64,000 nucleotides of DNA from Mesorhizobium helmanticense (GTDB taxonomy: Bacteria; Pseudomonadota; Alphaproteobacteria; Rhizobiales; Rhizobiaceae): contig NZ_PZJX01000006.1 of NCBI RefSeq assembly GCF_003034915.1, positions 1 to 64,000 of the forward strand. The letters run 5' to 3'. Below are positions 35,983-44,534 of this stretch, piece after piece (within the stretch, counting starts at the first letter, position 1; every line of letters begins with the position of its first letter). Both the position numbers and the translations under genes were made by a program. The notes under the pieces are model-generated. The model saw only the letters and a list, made by a program, of their open reading frames with translations. It searched no databases and was not told the origin of the DNA.

Positions 35983-38040
35983 GTGAACTTCTTGATCGCA
36001 GACACCTTCACAGCTTCGTTCAACCGATTGTCTGGCCTCGACCAGAAGGCGGTGAAGGCGAGTGTCTTCGATCTGCAGATGGACCCGACCGGCAACGGCT
36101 TGCAGTTGCACCGCATAGAAAACAGCAAGGACGCCAATTTCTGGTCGGCGCGTGTTAACCGCGATGTCCGGCTCATTGTCCACAAGACAGGCGACAGCAT
36201 CCTTGTCGCCTATGTGGGTCATCACGACGACGCCTATTCCTGGGCTGAGCGGCGGCGGATAGAAGCGCATCCGCGCACGGGTGCTATACAGATTGTGGAA
36301 GTGCGCGCGCGCGTGGAGGACGTCGCTCCGCCCTCAACTTTCGATTTTATCTTTCCTGAATCCGCGAAAGGCAAAGGGACACGCGCACCTGCGCCGCCCC
36401 TGTTCTCTGCGCTCGATGACGATGCCCTGCTGTCGGTAGGCGTGCCCACAGACTGGCTGTCTGATGTCCGAGCGGCCGACGACGACGGTTTCTTCGCGCT
36501 CGCCGCGCACCTGCCGGCTGAGGCCTCGGAAGCATTACTTGAATATGCAGCGACGGGACTGTTGCCAGCCCCGATTCTGGCTGGTGCGAATCCTTTCACC
36601 CATCCGGACGCGCTTCGGCGGATACGTCCGATCGCCGATCAGGAAGAGCTGGAACAGGCGCTTGCATTTCCTTGGGAGAAGTGGGGCGTCTTTCTCCACC
36701 CGTCCCAGCGCGCGCTAGTCGACCGTTCGTTCTCAGGCCCGGCGCGTGTGGCCGGATCTGCAGGAACCGGCAAGACAATCGTGGCGATCCACCGAGCCGT
36801 CCGGCTCGCCCGAGAAAATCCACACGCCCGGATCTTGCTTGCGAGCTTCTCGCAGCCTCTCGCCGACGCGATGGCGAAGAAGCTGCTTGTGCTCGCACCT
36901 GAGACGGGCGGTATCGTGCCTCGCATAACGACCGCATCGTTTCGAGGGATCGCAGAGCAAATGTACCAGCTTGAGAATGGCGTGCGGCCGCGCATCGCCT
37001 CCGATCTGGTGTTGCGCGAACGGTTGCACAGTGCTGCCAATGCCACTGGGCTCAAGGGCTTTTCTGAGCGCTTCTTGCTCTCCGAGTGGACGAATGTCAT
37101 CGATGCCTGGGGGGTGACATCTCTCGACACGTACTCGACTGTCCAGCGGATGGGCCGCAAGAGCCGGCTTGGCCCGAACCAGCGCGAGCGTCTTTGGCCG
37201 GTATTTGACGAGGTGCGGGCGGCACTGGCCGCCGAACGATACACAACTTGGGCAGACGTCTTCACGGGATTGGCGGACGCATTGTCACACCGAACGTCAA
37301 AGTCGTTTGATCATGTCATCATCGACGAGGCGCAGGACCTTGCGCCGGCCGAGCTCAGATTTTTTGCCGCACTGGCGCCTGGCAAAGCTGATGGCTTGTT
37401 CCTCGCCGGAGACGTGGGCCAGCGCATCTTCCAGCATCCGTATTCCTGGGCGAGCCTGGGGGTAGATGTGCGAGGCCGATCGCACACGCTGAAGGTCTGC
37501 TATCGTACCTCGCAGCAGATTCGACGCGCGGCGGATCGCCTGTTGCCGGCGGTTTTGCGCGATACGGATGGATTGGAAGACGAGCGGCGCGGCATCATTT
37601 CCGTATTCGATGGGCCGGCTCCAGAGGTTAAGTCGTTCGATGCCGAACGTGCAGAGGCCGATTGCATTAGAGATGCCATAGAAGGCTGGTTGGGCGAGGG
37701 TATCGCGGCTCCGGAGATCGGACTGTTCGTCCGTACGTCACAACTCGTCCCTCGTGCTCGGTCTGCAATCGCAGGGCTCGCAGGAGCCGAGGAAATGGTG
37801 ACCGCGCCTATGAGCTTGGCCAAAGGACTGGAATTTCGCGCCGTCGTCGTGATGGCGTGCGACGAAGGAATCCTGCCGCTTGATGAGCGCGTGGCCGACG
37901 CTGCGGACGAAGTGGAACTTGACGACATTTACGAGACCGAGCGGCGGCTGCTCTACGTGGCATGCACGCGGGCCCGCGAACACCTGCTATTGACGGGGGT
38001 CATTCCGACCTCTGAATATCTGACCGATTTCACAAACTAG
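35983..38040 (+). CDS. UvrD-like helicase with N-terminal RelE-like domain
   Basis: 685 residues from GTG 35,983, with GGAGATAG 11 bases before it; upstream in-frame codons overlap the preceding gene and are not favoured. The first 105 residues match RelE/YafQ-type toxins ('FTASFNRLSGLDQKAVKASV', 'FWSARVNRDVRLIVHK', 'VGHHDDAYSWAERRRIE'). The rest is a superfamily 1 helicase: Walker A 'GSAGTGKT' near residue 262, Walker B 'VIIDEAQDL', 'VCYRTSQQIRRAAD', and 'LLYVACTRAREHLLLTG'. The fusion may couple RNA/ribosome-related activity to DNA unwinding. Placed in the defence region. Confidence 0.85.
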   Translation: MNFLIADTFTASFNRLSGLDQKAVKASVFDLQMDPTGNGLQLHRIENSKDANFWSARVNRDVRLIVHKTGDSILVAYVGHHDDAYSWAERRRIEAHPRTGAIQIVEVRARVEDVAPPSTFDFIFPESAKGKGTRAPAPPLFSALDDDALLSVGVPTDWLSDVRAADDDGFFALAAHLPAEASEALLEYAATGLLPAPILAGANPFTHPDALRRIRPIADQEELEQALAFPWEKWGVFLHPSQRALVDRSFSGPARVAGSAGTGKTIVAIHRAVRLARENPHARILLASFSQPLADAMAKKLLVLAPETGGIVPRITTASFRGIAEQMYQLENGVRPRIASDLVLRERLHSAANATGLKGFSERFLLSEWTNVIDAWGVTSLDTYSTVQRMGRKSRLGPNQRERLWPVFDEVRAALAAERYTTWADVFTGLADALSHRTSKSFDHVIIDEAQDLAPAELRFFAALAPGKADGLFLAGDVGQRIFQHPYSWASLGVDVRGRSHTLKVCYRTSQQIRRAADRLLPAVLRDTDGLEDERRGIISVFDGPAPEVKSFDAERAEADCIRDAIEGWLGEGIAAPEIGLFVRTSQLVPRARSAIAGLAGAEEMVTAPMSLAKGLEFRAVVVMACDEGILPLDERVADAADEVELDDIYETERRLLYVACTRAREHLLLTGVIPTSEYLTDFTN

Positions 38041-38082
38041 CCAAGTTAGTGTTCGCTGATAAGCTGATGGAGGTGGTTTTCA

Positions 38083-38988
38083 TTATGCGTCATGTCTTTT
38101 CCCTGCTCGATGTACCCGTCGCCTAATGGCATTGCTAGGCCCTCGCTGGCGATAAGCAGCTCCAACCCAGCTTTCTATGTCTGGGTGAGCTGACAGTTGC
38201 CACAGTAAGACCGAACGCCAGTGGTTAATCCCGAATATTTGTTGATTGGACGCGGCTTGGAGAGCCAGAAACTCAGCGACGTCGGTCCCCCCGGCTCCCA
38301 CGTAAGCGGCACCGCCGTCTAGCATCTCACCAATTTCGTCATTAGCATTTTCGTTATAACGATCGATAAGGTGCAGACGATCGAAGTGCCGTTGTATTCG
38401 GGTCCAAGTGGCGTTCTCTATGCCATTTTGGTCAAGCCGAAAGTGAGCGCCGACTGCGACTAGTGGCGGACGAACCACCAAGTCTGCGCGAAGGAATTGG
38501 GCCTCCGGGATAGGGTCTAGGTAAAAATGGAGGTACTGGCGTTCACCCAGCGCGTTCAACCAGTCGTCGTCCTTGATCGTGTTGCAACGAAAGCAGCAAG
38601 GAACGAGGTTCAGTGCGTGAACTGAGAATTCGGGGAATTGGGAGGCGGGCAAATAGTGGTCGTAAGTTTCGTTAGTGGTTGTACCGCAATAGGGGCAATA
38701 CTTAAGCTGCCTCTGGGGTTGGGCTGCCTTAATTTCTTGCTTAAGCGCCAAAAGCGCCAACGTCTCGCTGCCATAACAGTGACGTAAGGCTGCACTTATT
38801 GCGAGTAGCGGCGAAGCCCCTATAATCTCGAGATCCCCGGCCGCCGCGCGGTTGTCGAGCGCCTGATAGCGTGCGGAGATGGCCATCTCGTTGTCAATGA
38901 GAGTCTTTTTAGTGGGGTTGTACTTACTGTCTCGAATGACGATGTAGCGTGCGAGATAATCCGGAGCCAGAGGCACTAGTGTTTTCAT
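38083..38988 (-). CDS. HNH endonuclease, Septu PtuB-like
   Basis: 301 residues. The nuclease core is at 96-140: a zinc knuckle CPYC (98-101), the His of 'YDHYLPAS' (111), the Asn of 'ALNLVPCC' (127), and a second cysteine pair (CCFRC) then 'NTIKDD'. This is the HNH layout seen in PtuB-like effectors. It directly follows the ATPase gene with a four-base overlap (ATGA at 38,985-38,988), so they form one unit. N and C termini outside the core are not recognised. Probably cuts nucleic acid upon infection. Confidence 0.7.
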   Translation of the reverse strand: MKTLVPLAPDYLARYIVIRDSKYNPTKKTLIDNEMAISARYQALDNRAAAGDLEIIGASPLLAISAALRHCYGSETLALLALKQEIKAAQPQRQLKYCPYCGTTTNETYDHYLPASQFPEFSVHALNLVPCCFRCNTIKDDDWLNALGERQYLHFYLDPIPEAQFLRADLVVRPPLVAVGAHFRLDQNGIENATWTRIQRHFDRLHLIDRYNENANDEIGEMLDGGAAYVGAGGTDVAEFLALQAASNQQIFGINHWRSVLLWQLSAHPDIESWVGAAYRQRGPSNAIRRRVHRAGKRHDA

Positions 38989-40478
38989 TTTTCGGCTCTG
39001 TCGGCGTATTTTCCAAACAGATAAGCTTGAGCAGCAAGGCCGAGTCCGCGAGGGAATAAATCGAGCACCTCTTCAACCGTCATCGAATTTGATAGCCGCG
39101 ACAATACTTCCTTATATAGGCTCTCCACTTCCATTGTTTTAAAGACATGGCGAGTAAGTTCAGTAACGCTCTCGCCGAAGCTCTCCGTCGTTAGCAGTTC
39201 TGCTACCGTAGTTGCCTCGGTTCTCACGAAGTGGAGTACTCGCCGGGAGGGGATTTCTTGGAGCACAACCGGCGAATGGGTCGCTACCACGGCGAAAGAG
39301 CGGTGTTGTCTAAGAATGGATGTGAGAGCCAGAAAGAGGCTTGCTAATGCGTTTGGGTGCAAATGTGTCTCTGGTTCGTCGAAAAGCACAAGCGTGTCGG
39401 TTTGTATCCACGCCAATAGGGCCGTCACAAAGTGACACAGGATTGCCTGGCCAGAACTGAGGTCATCGATCAGTGTGCCGGGCGCTTCCCGCATGATTTC
39501 TAAACGCAGACTGCTTTCGGACAGGCCTTGATCCTCGCCTAGTACCGCTAAAATTCGAAAGATCCAATCTTCAGCTCGGCCAAGTTCTCGAATTCGAGTC
39601 CTGTTCGTGTCGTAGCTTTGGGACAATGCGCGTTGAGAAATGCTTCCTTTTTCGTCGCGAATCCCACAGTAGACATAACTGCTGTAAGGAGTGACTTCCG
39701 GGCGCCGAAACTTGTCGAATGCGCTGTAGGAAATTGCAATCACACGGACAAAAAGAGGGCGGCCAGGAGAAAACCTACCTTCGACCTTGGCCTGTCGCTC
39801 GACGGAAATGCGGTCCACCTGAGTCAAATCGGCAGCAAGGTGAGACAACAGCATGGTCTTGCCAACTGCGTTTCGACCGATAATCGCAACAATGCGGCCA
39901 GGAAGTTTTGACTTCTCATCGAACGCGAAGTCGCAGATCGTAGGCACTGACCCTTGTCCGATATTCAATGAATATGTAAACGCAGGATCGGGTTGGGAGT
40001 CTTGCTGTCTGACCCACGCACGCGCAAACCGCCTGGCACGCTTTGCGCTATTTTCGCGCTCAAGGCCGTTGCGGAACGCGGTGTCGGTGTCGAAATCGCT
40101 TGATAAAGCTGGCATCTCAGCAATGTCGCGAAGAGCTTCTAGTACCTCAATCGCTCCGTCGGTAGTAAATATCGCGCTCAACGATTCATAGTAATCTTGG
40201 CTTTGCCCAAGAGAAATGTATCCGCTGTCCAGCGAAGAAAATTCATTTGGTAATGCGGTCAATTTGTCTAGCGTCTTATGGTTGCTCTTGGCAGGACGGT
40301 GAAGTATCTTAACTTTCCCCATCGCAGAGCCATTTCCCGCTTCGTCGTAGTGATGTAGATCAAATCTAAGCTTGCTACCGAAGTCGTCCCATCCATCTGC
40401 GTGAAGCACTAGGCAATTCGCCAAGCCTTCGGGAATTCGCTCGGTCGATTTAACAGATACAAATCTCAGCTCGGACAT
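38985..40478 (-). CDS. AAA/ABC-type ATPase, Septu PtuA-like
   Basis: 497 residues. Walker A 'GRNAVGKT' at 201-208, an ABC-signature-like 'LSSGQAILCH' near 345, Walker B 'LVLFDEPETHLHP' near 375, and the H-loop-like 'FAVVATHSPVV' near 405. Such SMC/OLD-like ATPases sense or regulate a partner nuclease. The gene pair ATPase then HNH is the Septu arrangement (PtuA-PtuB). The start is ATG 40,478. Function of the N-terminal 190 residues is unknown. Confidence 0.68.
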   Translation of the reverse strand: MSELRFVSVKSTERIPEGLANCLVLHADGWDDFGSKLRFDLHHYDEAGNGSAMGKVKILHRPAKSNHKTLDKLTALPNEFSSLDSGYISLGQSQDYYESLSAIFTTDGAIEVLEALRDIAEMPALSSDFDTDTAFRNGLERENSAKRARRFARAWVRQQDSQPDPAFTYSLNIGQGSVPTICDFAFDEKSKLPGRIVAIIGRNAVGKTMLLSHLAADLTQVDRISVERQAKVEGRFSPGRPLFVRVIAISYSAFDKFRRPEVTPYSSYVYCGIRDEKGSISQRALSQSYDTNRTRIRELGRAEDWIFRILAVLGEDQGLSESSLRLEIMREAPGTLIDDLSSGQAILCHFVTALLAWIQTDTLVLFDEPETHLHPNALASLFLALTSILRQHRSFAVVATHSPVVLQEIPSRRVLHFVRTEATTVAELLTTESFGESVTELTRHVFKTMEVESLYKEVLSRLSNSMTVEEVLDLFPRGLGLAAQAYLFGKYADRAEK

Positions 40479-40749
40479 CGCGCCTACCCTTTTTAAAAAT
40501 CGGCCCTTATTTGCAACCCATGAACGAGGTAACCATCCTGAAAAACTTCGGGGACCAGTAAGCAGCCGAGGCTTCGACTACCACGAGTGCAAACTACTCG
40601 AAAATGCCCATGTCTCACTTTTGGTTATTGGCTTTGATGTTGGAGCGAATGAAAGGCTAAAGCTGTAAGTGGTGTTACCCCGGTGTTACCCGGCTTGAGA
40701 GCCGCAAGCGGCTTCCTTAAAATTCGATAGCAGAATCAATTAATTGAAC

Positions 40750-40800
40750 GGCGCACCCGACAGGATTCGAACCTGTGACCTCTGCCTTCGGAGGGCAACG
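40750..40800 (-). pseudogene. 3' fragment of tRNA-Arg(CCG)
   Basis: On the minus strand the sequence begins at the anticodon stem (GTTGCC, loop CTCCGAA with anticodon CCG), continues through the variable and T arms (GGTTCGAATCC) and ends at the acceptor strand CGGGTGCG followed by CC. The 5' half (acceptor, D arm) is absent. Such fragments are typical of attachment sites used by tRNA-targeting elements. No intact tRNA-Arg occurs in the window. Confidence 0.8.
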
Positions 40801-41241
40801 CCGGCAGTTTAAATACGTATGCCAACCGAGTTCATGCGTTCATGCGTTCATGCTCACCCTATTCCAAATGAACAGGGCGACATCTAACGGGGAATCCAAG
40901 TTTGCACCTGAAGGATGACATGAGTCGCTAACGCTCGCGGGGCAAACGTCTATGATAGGTCAAGGCGTAGACGTACGGGTTGGATTTCGGCTGAATTCGC
41001 TAAGCGAGAAGGTTGCCAACTTCAAATGGTCACTTGATCTGTAAGCTTTTGAAATCGTTTGCATAGAAACCTATGAACCAAAAGCGCGAGGTTCACAGCT
41101 TTGGAGAATATCGGTCGAGAGAACGCTAATTCAGCCGGAATAGCGGGCGGCGCGGTTGCCAGCTTTCTTTTCAAAAGCCCGCAGTTCTGCGGGATTCCTG
41201 TGCCTTTGGATCGAGGCAGAGAATGTTGGGGCAGGGTGCAT
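40801..41241. other. gene-free stretch between tRNA fragment and tRNA-Ser
   Basis: 440 bp without a supported gene. It includes an 8-bp tandem unit TTCATGCG repeated nearly three times at 40,831-40,853. This is where an integrase gene would be expected for an element using tRNA-Ser, but none is visible. Confidence 0.4.
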
Positions 41242-41255
41242 TGGCGGAGGGAGTG
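41241..41255 (-). repeat. 15-bp repeat at the tRNA-Ser 3' end
   Basis: Identical to 12,435-12,449, same orientation. It covers the encoded CCA, the discriminator base and the 3' acceptor strand of tRNA-Ser. Confidence 0.5.
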
Positions 41256-41331
41256 GGATTCGAACCCACGGTGGGCTTGCACCCACGCCGGTTTTCAAGA
41301 CCGGTGCCTTAAACCGCTCGGCCATCCCTCC
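41242..41331 (-). tRNA. tRNA-Ser(TGA)
   Basis: The minus strand gives a complete class II tRNA: acceptor GGAGGGA, D arm with GGCCGAGCGG, anticodon loop CTTGAAA (anticodon TGA) between CCGGT stems, a long variable arm (about 14 nt), T loop GTTCGAATC, 3' acceptor and encoded CCA. About 90 nt. The 3' end faces the candidate island. Confidence 0.95.
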
Positions 41332-41549
41332 ATCGTGATTTTTCAATCACTTGGATGCGCATGATCTGTTCTGGTGTTTGCTCGGCGCTGCCGCACCCTG
41401 AGACAATTCGCGCGTCATTGCTCTAGTGCGCCCAGCAAAGCCCTGTCAACCGGCCGCGGCTCTCCGCCGGCGGCAAAGTTGCCGGCCGATTGACAATATG
41501 GCGCAAGACTGGCCAACTTGCGGCGTGTTTTCAACTTTCGGGAGAATCC

Positions 41550-41645
41550 ATGAAGAAGACATACGAGAAGCCAATCCTGATAAAGCGCGGAAGGCTGTCG
41601 CACATAACGGCACAGGAAATTCCATCAGAGCCGCTGCCGGGCTGA
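41550..41645 (+). CDS. 31-residue lasso-peptide-precursor-like ORF
   Basis: MKKTYEKPILIKRGRLSHIT is followed by only 11 residues (AQEIPSEPLPG) before TGA. GGGAGA lies six bases upstream of the ATG. The leader matches the lasso-precursor pattern Y-x2-P-x-L-x3-G-x5-T exactly (Tyr5, Pro8, Leu10, Gly14, Thr20). The putative core after Thr20-Ala21 is short, starts with Gln and has no acid at positions 7-9, so it should not form a normal lasso ring. No modifying enzymes (B or C proteins) are nearby. Similar orphan ORFs in rhizobia are called putative RiPP precursors. Confidence 0.55.
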   Translation: MKKTYEKPILIKRGRLSHITAQEIPSEPLPG

Positions 41646-41949
41646 CCGACGCCAAGTATCCGAGATTATACAGCGGATTTCAGCCCTTCGTATTGAAGGC
41701 GAAGAGCGCGCTGTGATGTGACGATGGCCGCGCCAGCCGAAAAGCAGTGGCTTTTCATTCCGATCGCCTTGCCGGTTCGTGCCACAATCCTGCCCGGTTC
41801 CGACCACAATCGGTTAATACGCTGATAAAGAATTCCTGCGCACAAGGGGGATGGAATCAGGGCGCCGCTGGCTTTGTCGAGCGCGTGCTTTGGCTCCTGG
41901 GGTTCGGGTCGTAGTGCGCCTGTCGAGACTGTAGGGGGACATCAGAAAA
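41646..41949. other. intergenic stretch before rlpA
   Basis: About 300 bp with no recognised gene; it presumably contains the promoter of the rlpA operon. Confidence 0.4.
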
Positions 41950-43182
41950 ATGCAGCCTGTGGCGCGCCCACATTTCCGTCGCGCTTCCGCTTTCGTGTTG
42001 CTGGCTTTGTCGGGTGCCTTGTTGGCAGCCTGCGCGTCGCCGGAGCCAAAGGCGATGGTCAACACCAAGAAGCCCCGCTCGAAGGAATATTTCTCCGAGG
42101 CCGAATATGGCGTGAAGGCCAGCCCGCGCGTCACCTTCAAGATGTCGGGCCTGCAGCGTGGCGGCGGCCGCGACCAGCTCGGCAAGCCCTATCAGGTGCG
42201 CGGCAAGTGGTACTATCCGAAGGAGGACAGGGGCTATGCCAAGGTGGGTCTAGCCTCCTGGTATGGCGAAGCGTTCCACGGCCGGCTGACTGCCAATGGC
42301 GAAGTCTATGACATGACGCATCTGACTGGCGCGCATCCGACGATGCCGCTGCCGAGTTATGCGCGGGTCACCAACATGAAGACCGGCAGCTCGGTCATCG
42401 TGCGGGTCAACGATCGCGGTCCCTACCATGACGGGCGCATCATCGACGTGTCGAAGCGCGCCGCCGAAATGCTCGACTATGCCAATAGCGGCACGGCCAA
42501 GGTGAAAGTGGAGTATGTCGGACGGGCGCCGCTCGACGGCAATGACGATCAGTATCTAATGGCGTCCTATCATCCCGGCAACAGGGCGCCGGATCCATCC
42601 GACGGCCTGCCGACCGGCGTGATGATCGCCATGAATGGACCGTCGCCGAGCCTGCCGGCAGGCACGGCCGCCGTGCCGTTTCCTGGTCAACTGACGAATT
42701 CGGGAGCGCAGCCTGTTGTGTCGGCGCAGGCGCCGGCCTTCGGCGACGTGACCTTGCCCGACTTCGGGCCGATCGTGCCGGAGCGCCCGGAGATCAATCC
42801 GCAATCGCCATTCACTGTGGCATCGCTGTCTTACGCGGATGAGCGCGTGGAGCGCGCGTCCAACGCCTTTGCCGCACTGGATGGCGACGGCATGTCGCCT
42901 GCCGAAATCCTCCAGTCGTGGAAGCGGGGTAACCCGGCAGCGCCGTCGGCCGGTTCGCCGACGGAGTATGTCGCGGCGGGCTCGTTCGAGGATGCCGCCG
43001 AGGCGAAGCGCGTGGCGGCACAGCTTTCCGGCTTCGGCAAGACCGAAATCCAGCGCTCCGAACTCGACGGCGAGGACTGGTATTCGGTCAATCTCTACCC
43101 TGACGGCCATGGCAGCCTGGATGAGATGCTGCAGGCGGCCTGGTCGCATGGTGCGCCCGACGCGCTCGCCGTGCGGAACTGA
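41950..43182 (+). CDS. rlpA: septal ring lytic transglycosylase RlpA-like lipoprotein with SPOR domain
   Basis: 410 residues. A lipoprotein signal (LSGALLAAC, Cys28) is followed by the double-psi beta-barrel domain: 'GLASWYGEAFHGRLTANGEV', 'HPTMPLPSYARVTNMKTG', and 'VRVNDRGPYHDGRIIDVSKRAAEML'. The conserved Asp of RVNDRGP is the catalytic residue in the family. The last 75 residues form a SPOR-type peptidoglycan-binding domain ('YVAAGSFEDAAEAKRVAAQL'). The enzyme cuts denuded glycan strands at the septum. It heads a run of envelope and replication genes. Confidence 0.9.
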   Translation: MQPVARPHFRRASAFVLLALSGALLAACASPEPKAMVNTKKPRSKEYFSEAEYGVKASPRVTFKMSGLQRGGGRDQLGKPYQVRGKWYYPKEDRGYAKVGLASWYGEAFHGRLTANGEVYDMTHLTGAHPTMPLPSYARVTNMKTGSSVIVRVNDRGPYHDGRIIDVSKRAAEMLDYANSGTAKVKVEYVGRAPLDGNDDQYLMASYHPGNRAPDPSDGLPTGVMIAMNGPSPSLPAGTAAVPFPGQLTNSGAQPVVSAQAPAFGDVTLPDFGPIVPERPEINPQSPFTVASLSYADERVERASNAFAALDGDGMSPAEILQSWKRGNPAAPSAGSPTEYVAAGSFEDAAEAKRVAAQLSGFGKTEIQRSELDGEDWYSVNLYPDGHGSLDEMLQAAWSHGAPDALAVRN

Positions 43183-43282
43183 CCGGCAAGGCCGGGTTTC
43201 CGTGGTTGATTGTGCCGCCGGGGAAAAGCCTGATAGCTTGTAGGGCCTGCCCTGAAATGCCGGCTGACGGGTCGAACCTCTG

Positions 43283-44464
43283 ATGAAATTTCGCCGCGCT
43301 TGGCCTTTTGCCGGGCTCCCTTTTGCTGGGCTTTTGGGTCTTGGTCTGCTGCTGGTTTCGCTGGCGCCGGCGGCGGCGCAGCTTTTCGAGATCAAGGCCG
43401 CGCAGGCGTTCATGATCGATCCCGAAACCGGTACGGTGCTGTTTGCCAAGGATGCCGACAGGCCGATGCCGCCGGCTTCGCTGGCCAAGCTGATGACGAT
43501 GGAAGTGGTGTTCAACGCCATCAAATCGAGGCGCGCGACGCTCGACGATACATTCGTGGTCAGCGAGCACGCCTGGCGCACGGGCGGTGCGCCGTCTGGA
43601 ACCTCGACCATGTTCGCCAAGCTCAAATCGGCGATCCGGCTGGAGGATTTGATCCAGGGCGTGACGGTCCAGGCAGCCAATGACGGCTGCATTATCATCG
43701 CCGAAGGCCTCGCCGGATCGGAGGCGAATTTCGCGGCGCAGATGACCGAACGGGCCAGGCAGATCGGTCTCACCAAATCGACATTCGTCAATTCGACCGG
43801 CCTGCCGGCCGACGGTCAGCAAACGACGGTTCGTGAGCTTGCGCTGCTGGCCTTGCATATCTGGCGCGAATACCCGGATCTCTATCGCTACTACGGGCAG
43901 AAGGACTTCACCTGGAACAAGATCCTGCAGAGGAACCGCAACCCGCTGCTGGCGATGGATATCGGCGCCGACGGCCTGGCGGTCGGCGCCAGCCAGACCG
44001 GCGGTTTCGGCATTGTCGGCTCGATCAACCAGAACGGCAGGCGGTTGATCGCGGCGATGAGCGGTCTGGCCAGCGACCGCGAGCGTGCCGAGGAGGCGCG
44101 AAAGCTGCTCGACTGGGGCATGCGCTCCTTCCAGAAGACCGAGATTTTTGCGGGAGGTGAGGTGGTCGGCGAGGCCCAGGTTTTCGGCGGCGCCAAATCC
44201 GGCGTGGCGCTGAAGGCGAAGGGCCCGGTGACGATCTTCCTGCCGACCGCCAACGGTAACAAGGTGACCGCCAGCATCGTCTATGACGGGCCGGTTGCGG
44301 CACCCGTGGAAGAGGGGCAGAAGGTGGGCGTGCTGCGCGTCTGGATCGGCGACACGCTGAGCCAGGAGACGCCGCTTTTCGCGGCCGAGTCGGTCGGTGT
44401 GGGATCGTTGCCGCAGCGCGCGTTCGATGCCGCCACGGAACTGGCCGTCGGCTGGTTGCGTTAG
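43283..44464 (+). CDS. D-alanyl-D-alanine carboxypeptidase (PBP5/6 type) with altered motifs
   Basis: 393 residues with a signal peptide ending near AAAQ33. The active-site SxxK is present (SLAK, Ser66-Lys69). Where relatives have SxN ('SGNDAC') this protein has AAN ('VQAANDGC'), and where they have 'DGLKTGHT' it has 'DGLAVGAS', so the KTG box reads AVG. The C-terminal PBP5 domain is present. It trims pentapeptide side chains in relatives; activity here is uncertain because two of three motifs differ. It follows rlpA and precedes tmk. Confidence 0.85.
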   Translation: MKFRRAWPFAGLPFAGLLGLGLLLVSLAPAAAQLFEIKAAQAFMIDPETGTVLFAKDADRPMPPASLAKLMTMEVVFNAIKSRRATLDDTFVVSEHAWRTGGAPSGTSTMFAKLKSAIRLEDLIQGVTVQAANDGCIIIAEGLAGSEANFAAQMTERARQIGLTKSTFVNSTGLPADGQQTTVRELALLALHIWREYPDLYRYYGQKDFTWNKILQRNRNPLLAMDIGADGLAVGASQTGGFGIVGSINQNGRRLIAAMSGLASDRERAEEARKLLDWGMRSFQKTEIFAGGEVVGEAQVFGGAKSGVALKAKGPVTIFLPTANGNKVTASIVYDGPVAAPVEEGQKVGVLRVWIGDTLSQETPLFAAESVGVGSLPQRAFDAATELAVGWLR

Positions 44465-44534
44465 CGGCGTTACGGTGGACCTTTTTCCCGGCCGGGATTA
44501 TGACCATCCCCAGGCACCGACAGAGGCGTTACGA

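Larger units (their letters stand above)
12435..41255. mobile_element. candidate decayed genomic island at tRNA-Ser
   Basis: A 28.8-kb interval bounded by the 15-bp repeat at 12,435 and by the tRNA-Ser 3' end at 41,241. The tRNA lies on the minus strand with its 3' end facing the interval, the correct geometry for integration. Contents fit an accessory island: exported protease cluster, serine recombinase, gene fragments and defence genes. No tyrosine integrase was found, so mobility is probably lost. Boundaries rest on a single short repeat and are therefore tentative. Confidence 0.4.

Noticed and set aside
40750..40800. tRNA-Arg as a functional tRNA gene
   Set aside because: The acceptor 5' strand and D arm are missing, so no cloverleaf can form.
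40831..40853. Short tandem repeat TTCATGCG, nearly three units, as a possible CRISPR or iteron
   Set aside because: Too few and too short units, no spacers, no replication or cas genes nearby.
41550..41645. A working lasso peptide cluster
   Set aside because: No B or C enzymes or transporter within the window and the core lacks ring-forming residues; kept only as an orphan precursor-like ORF.
41426..41716. 96-codon plus-strand frame covering the small RiPP-like ORF
   Set aside because: The 31-codon frame inside it has a good ribosome site and an exact leader pattern, whereas the longer frame has neither.
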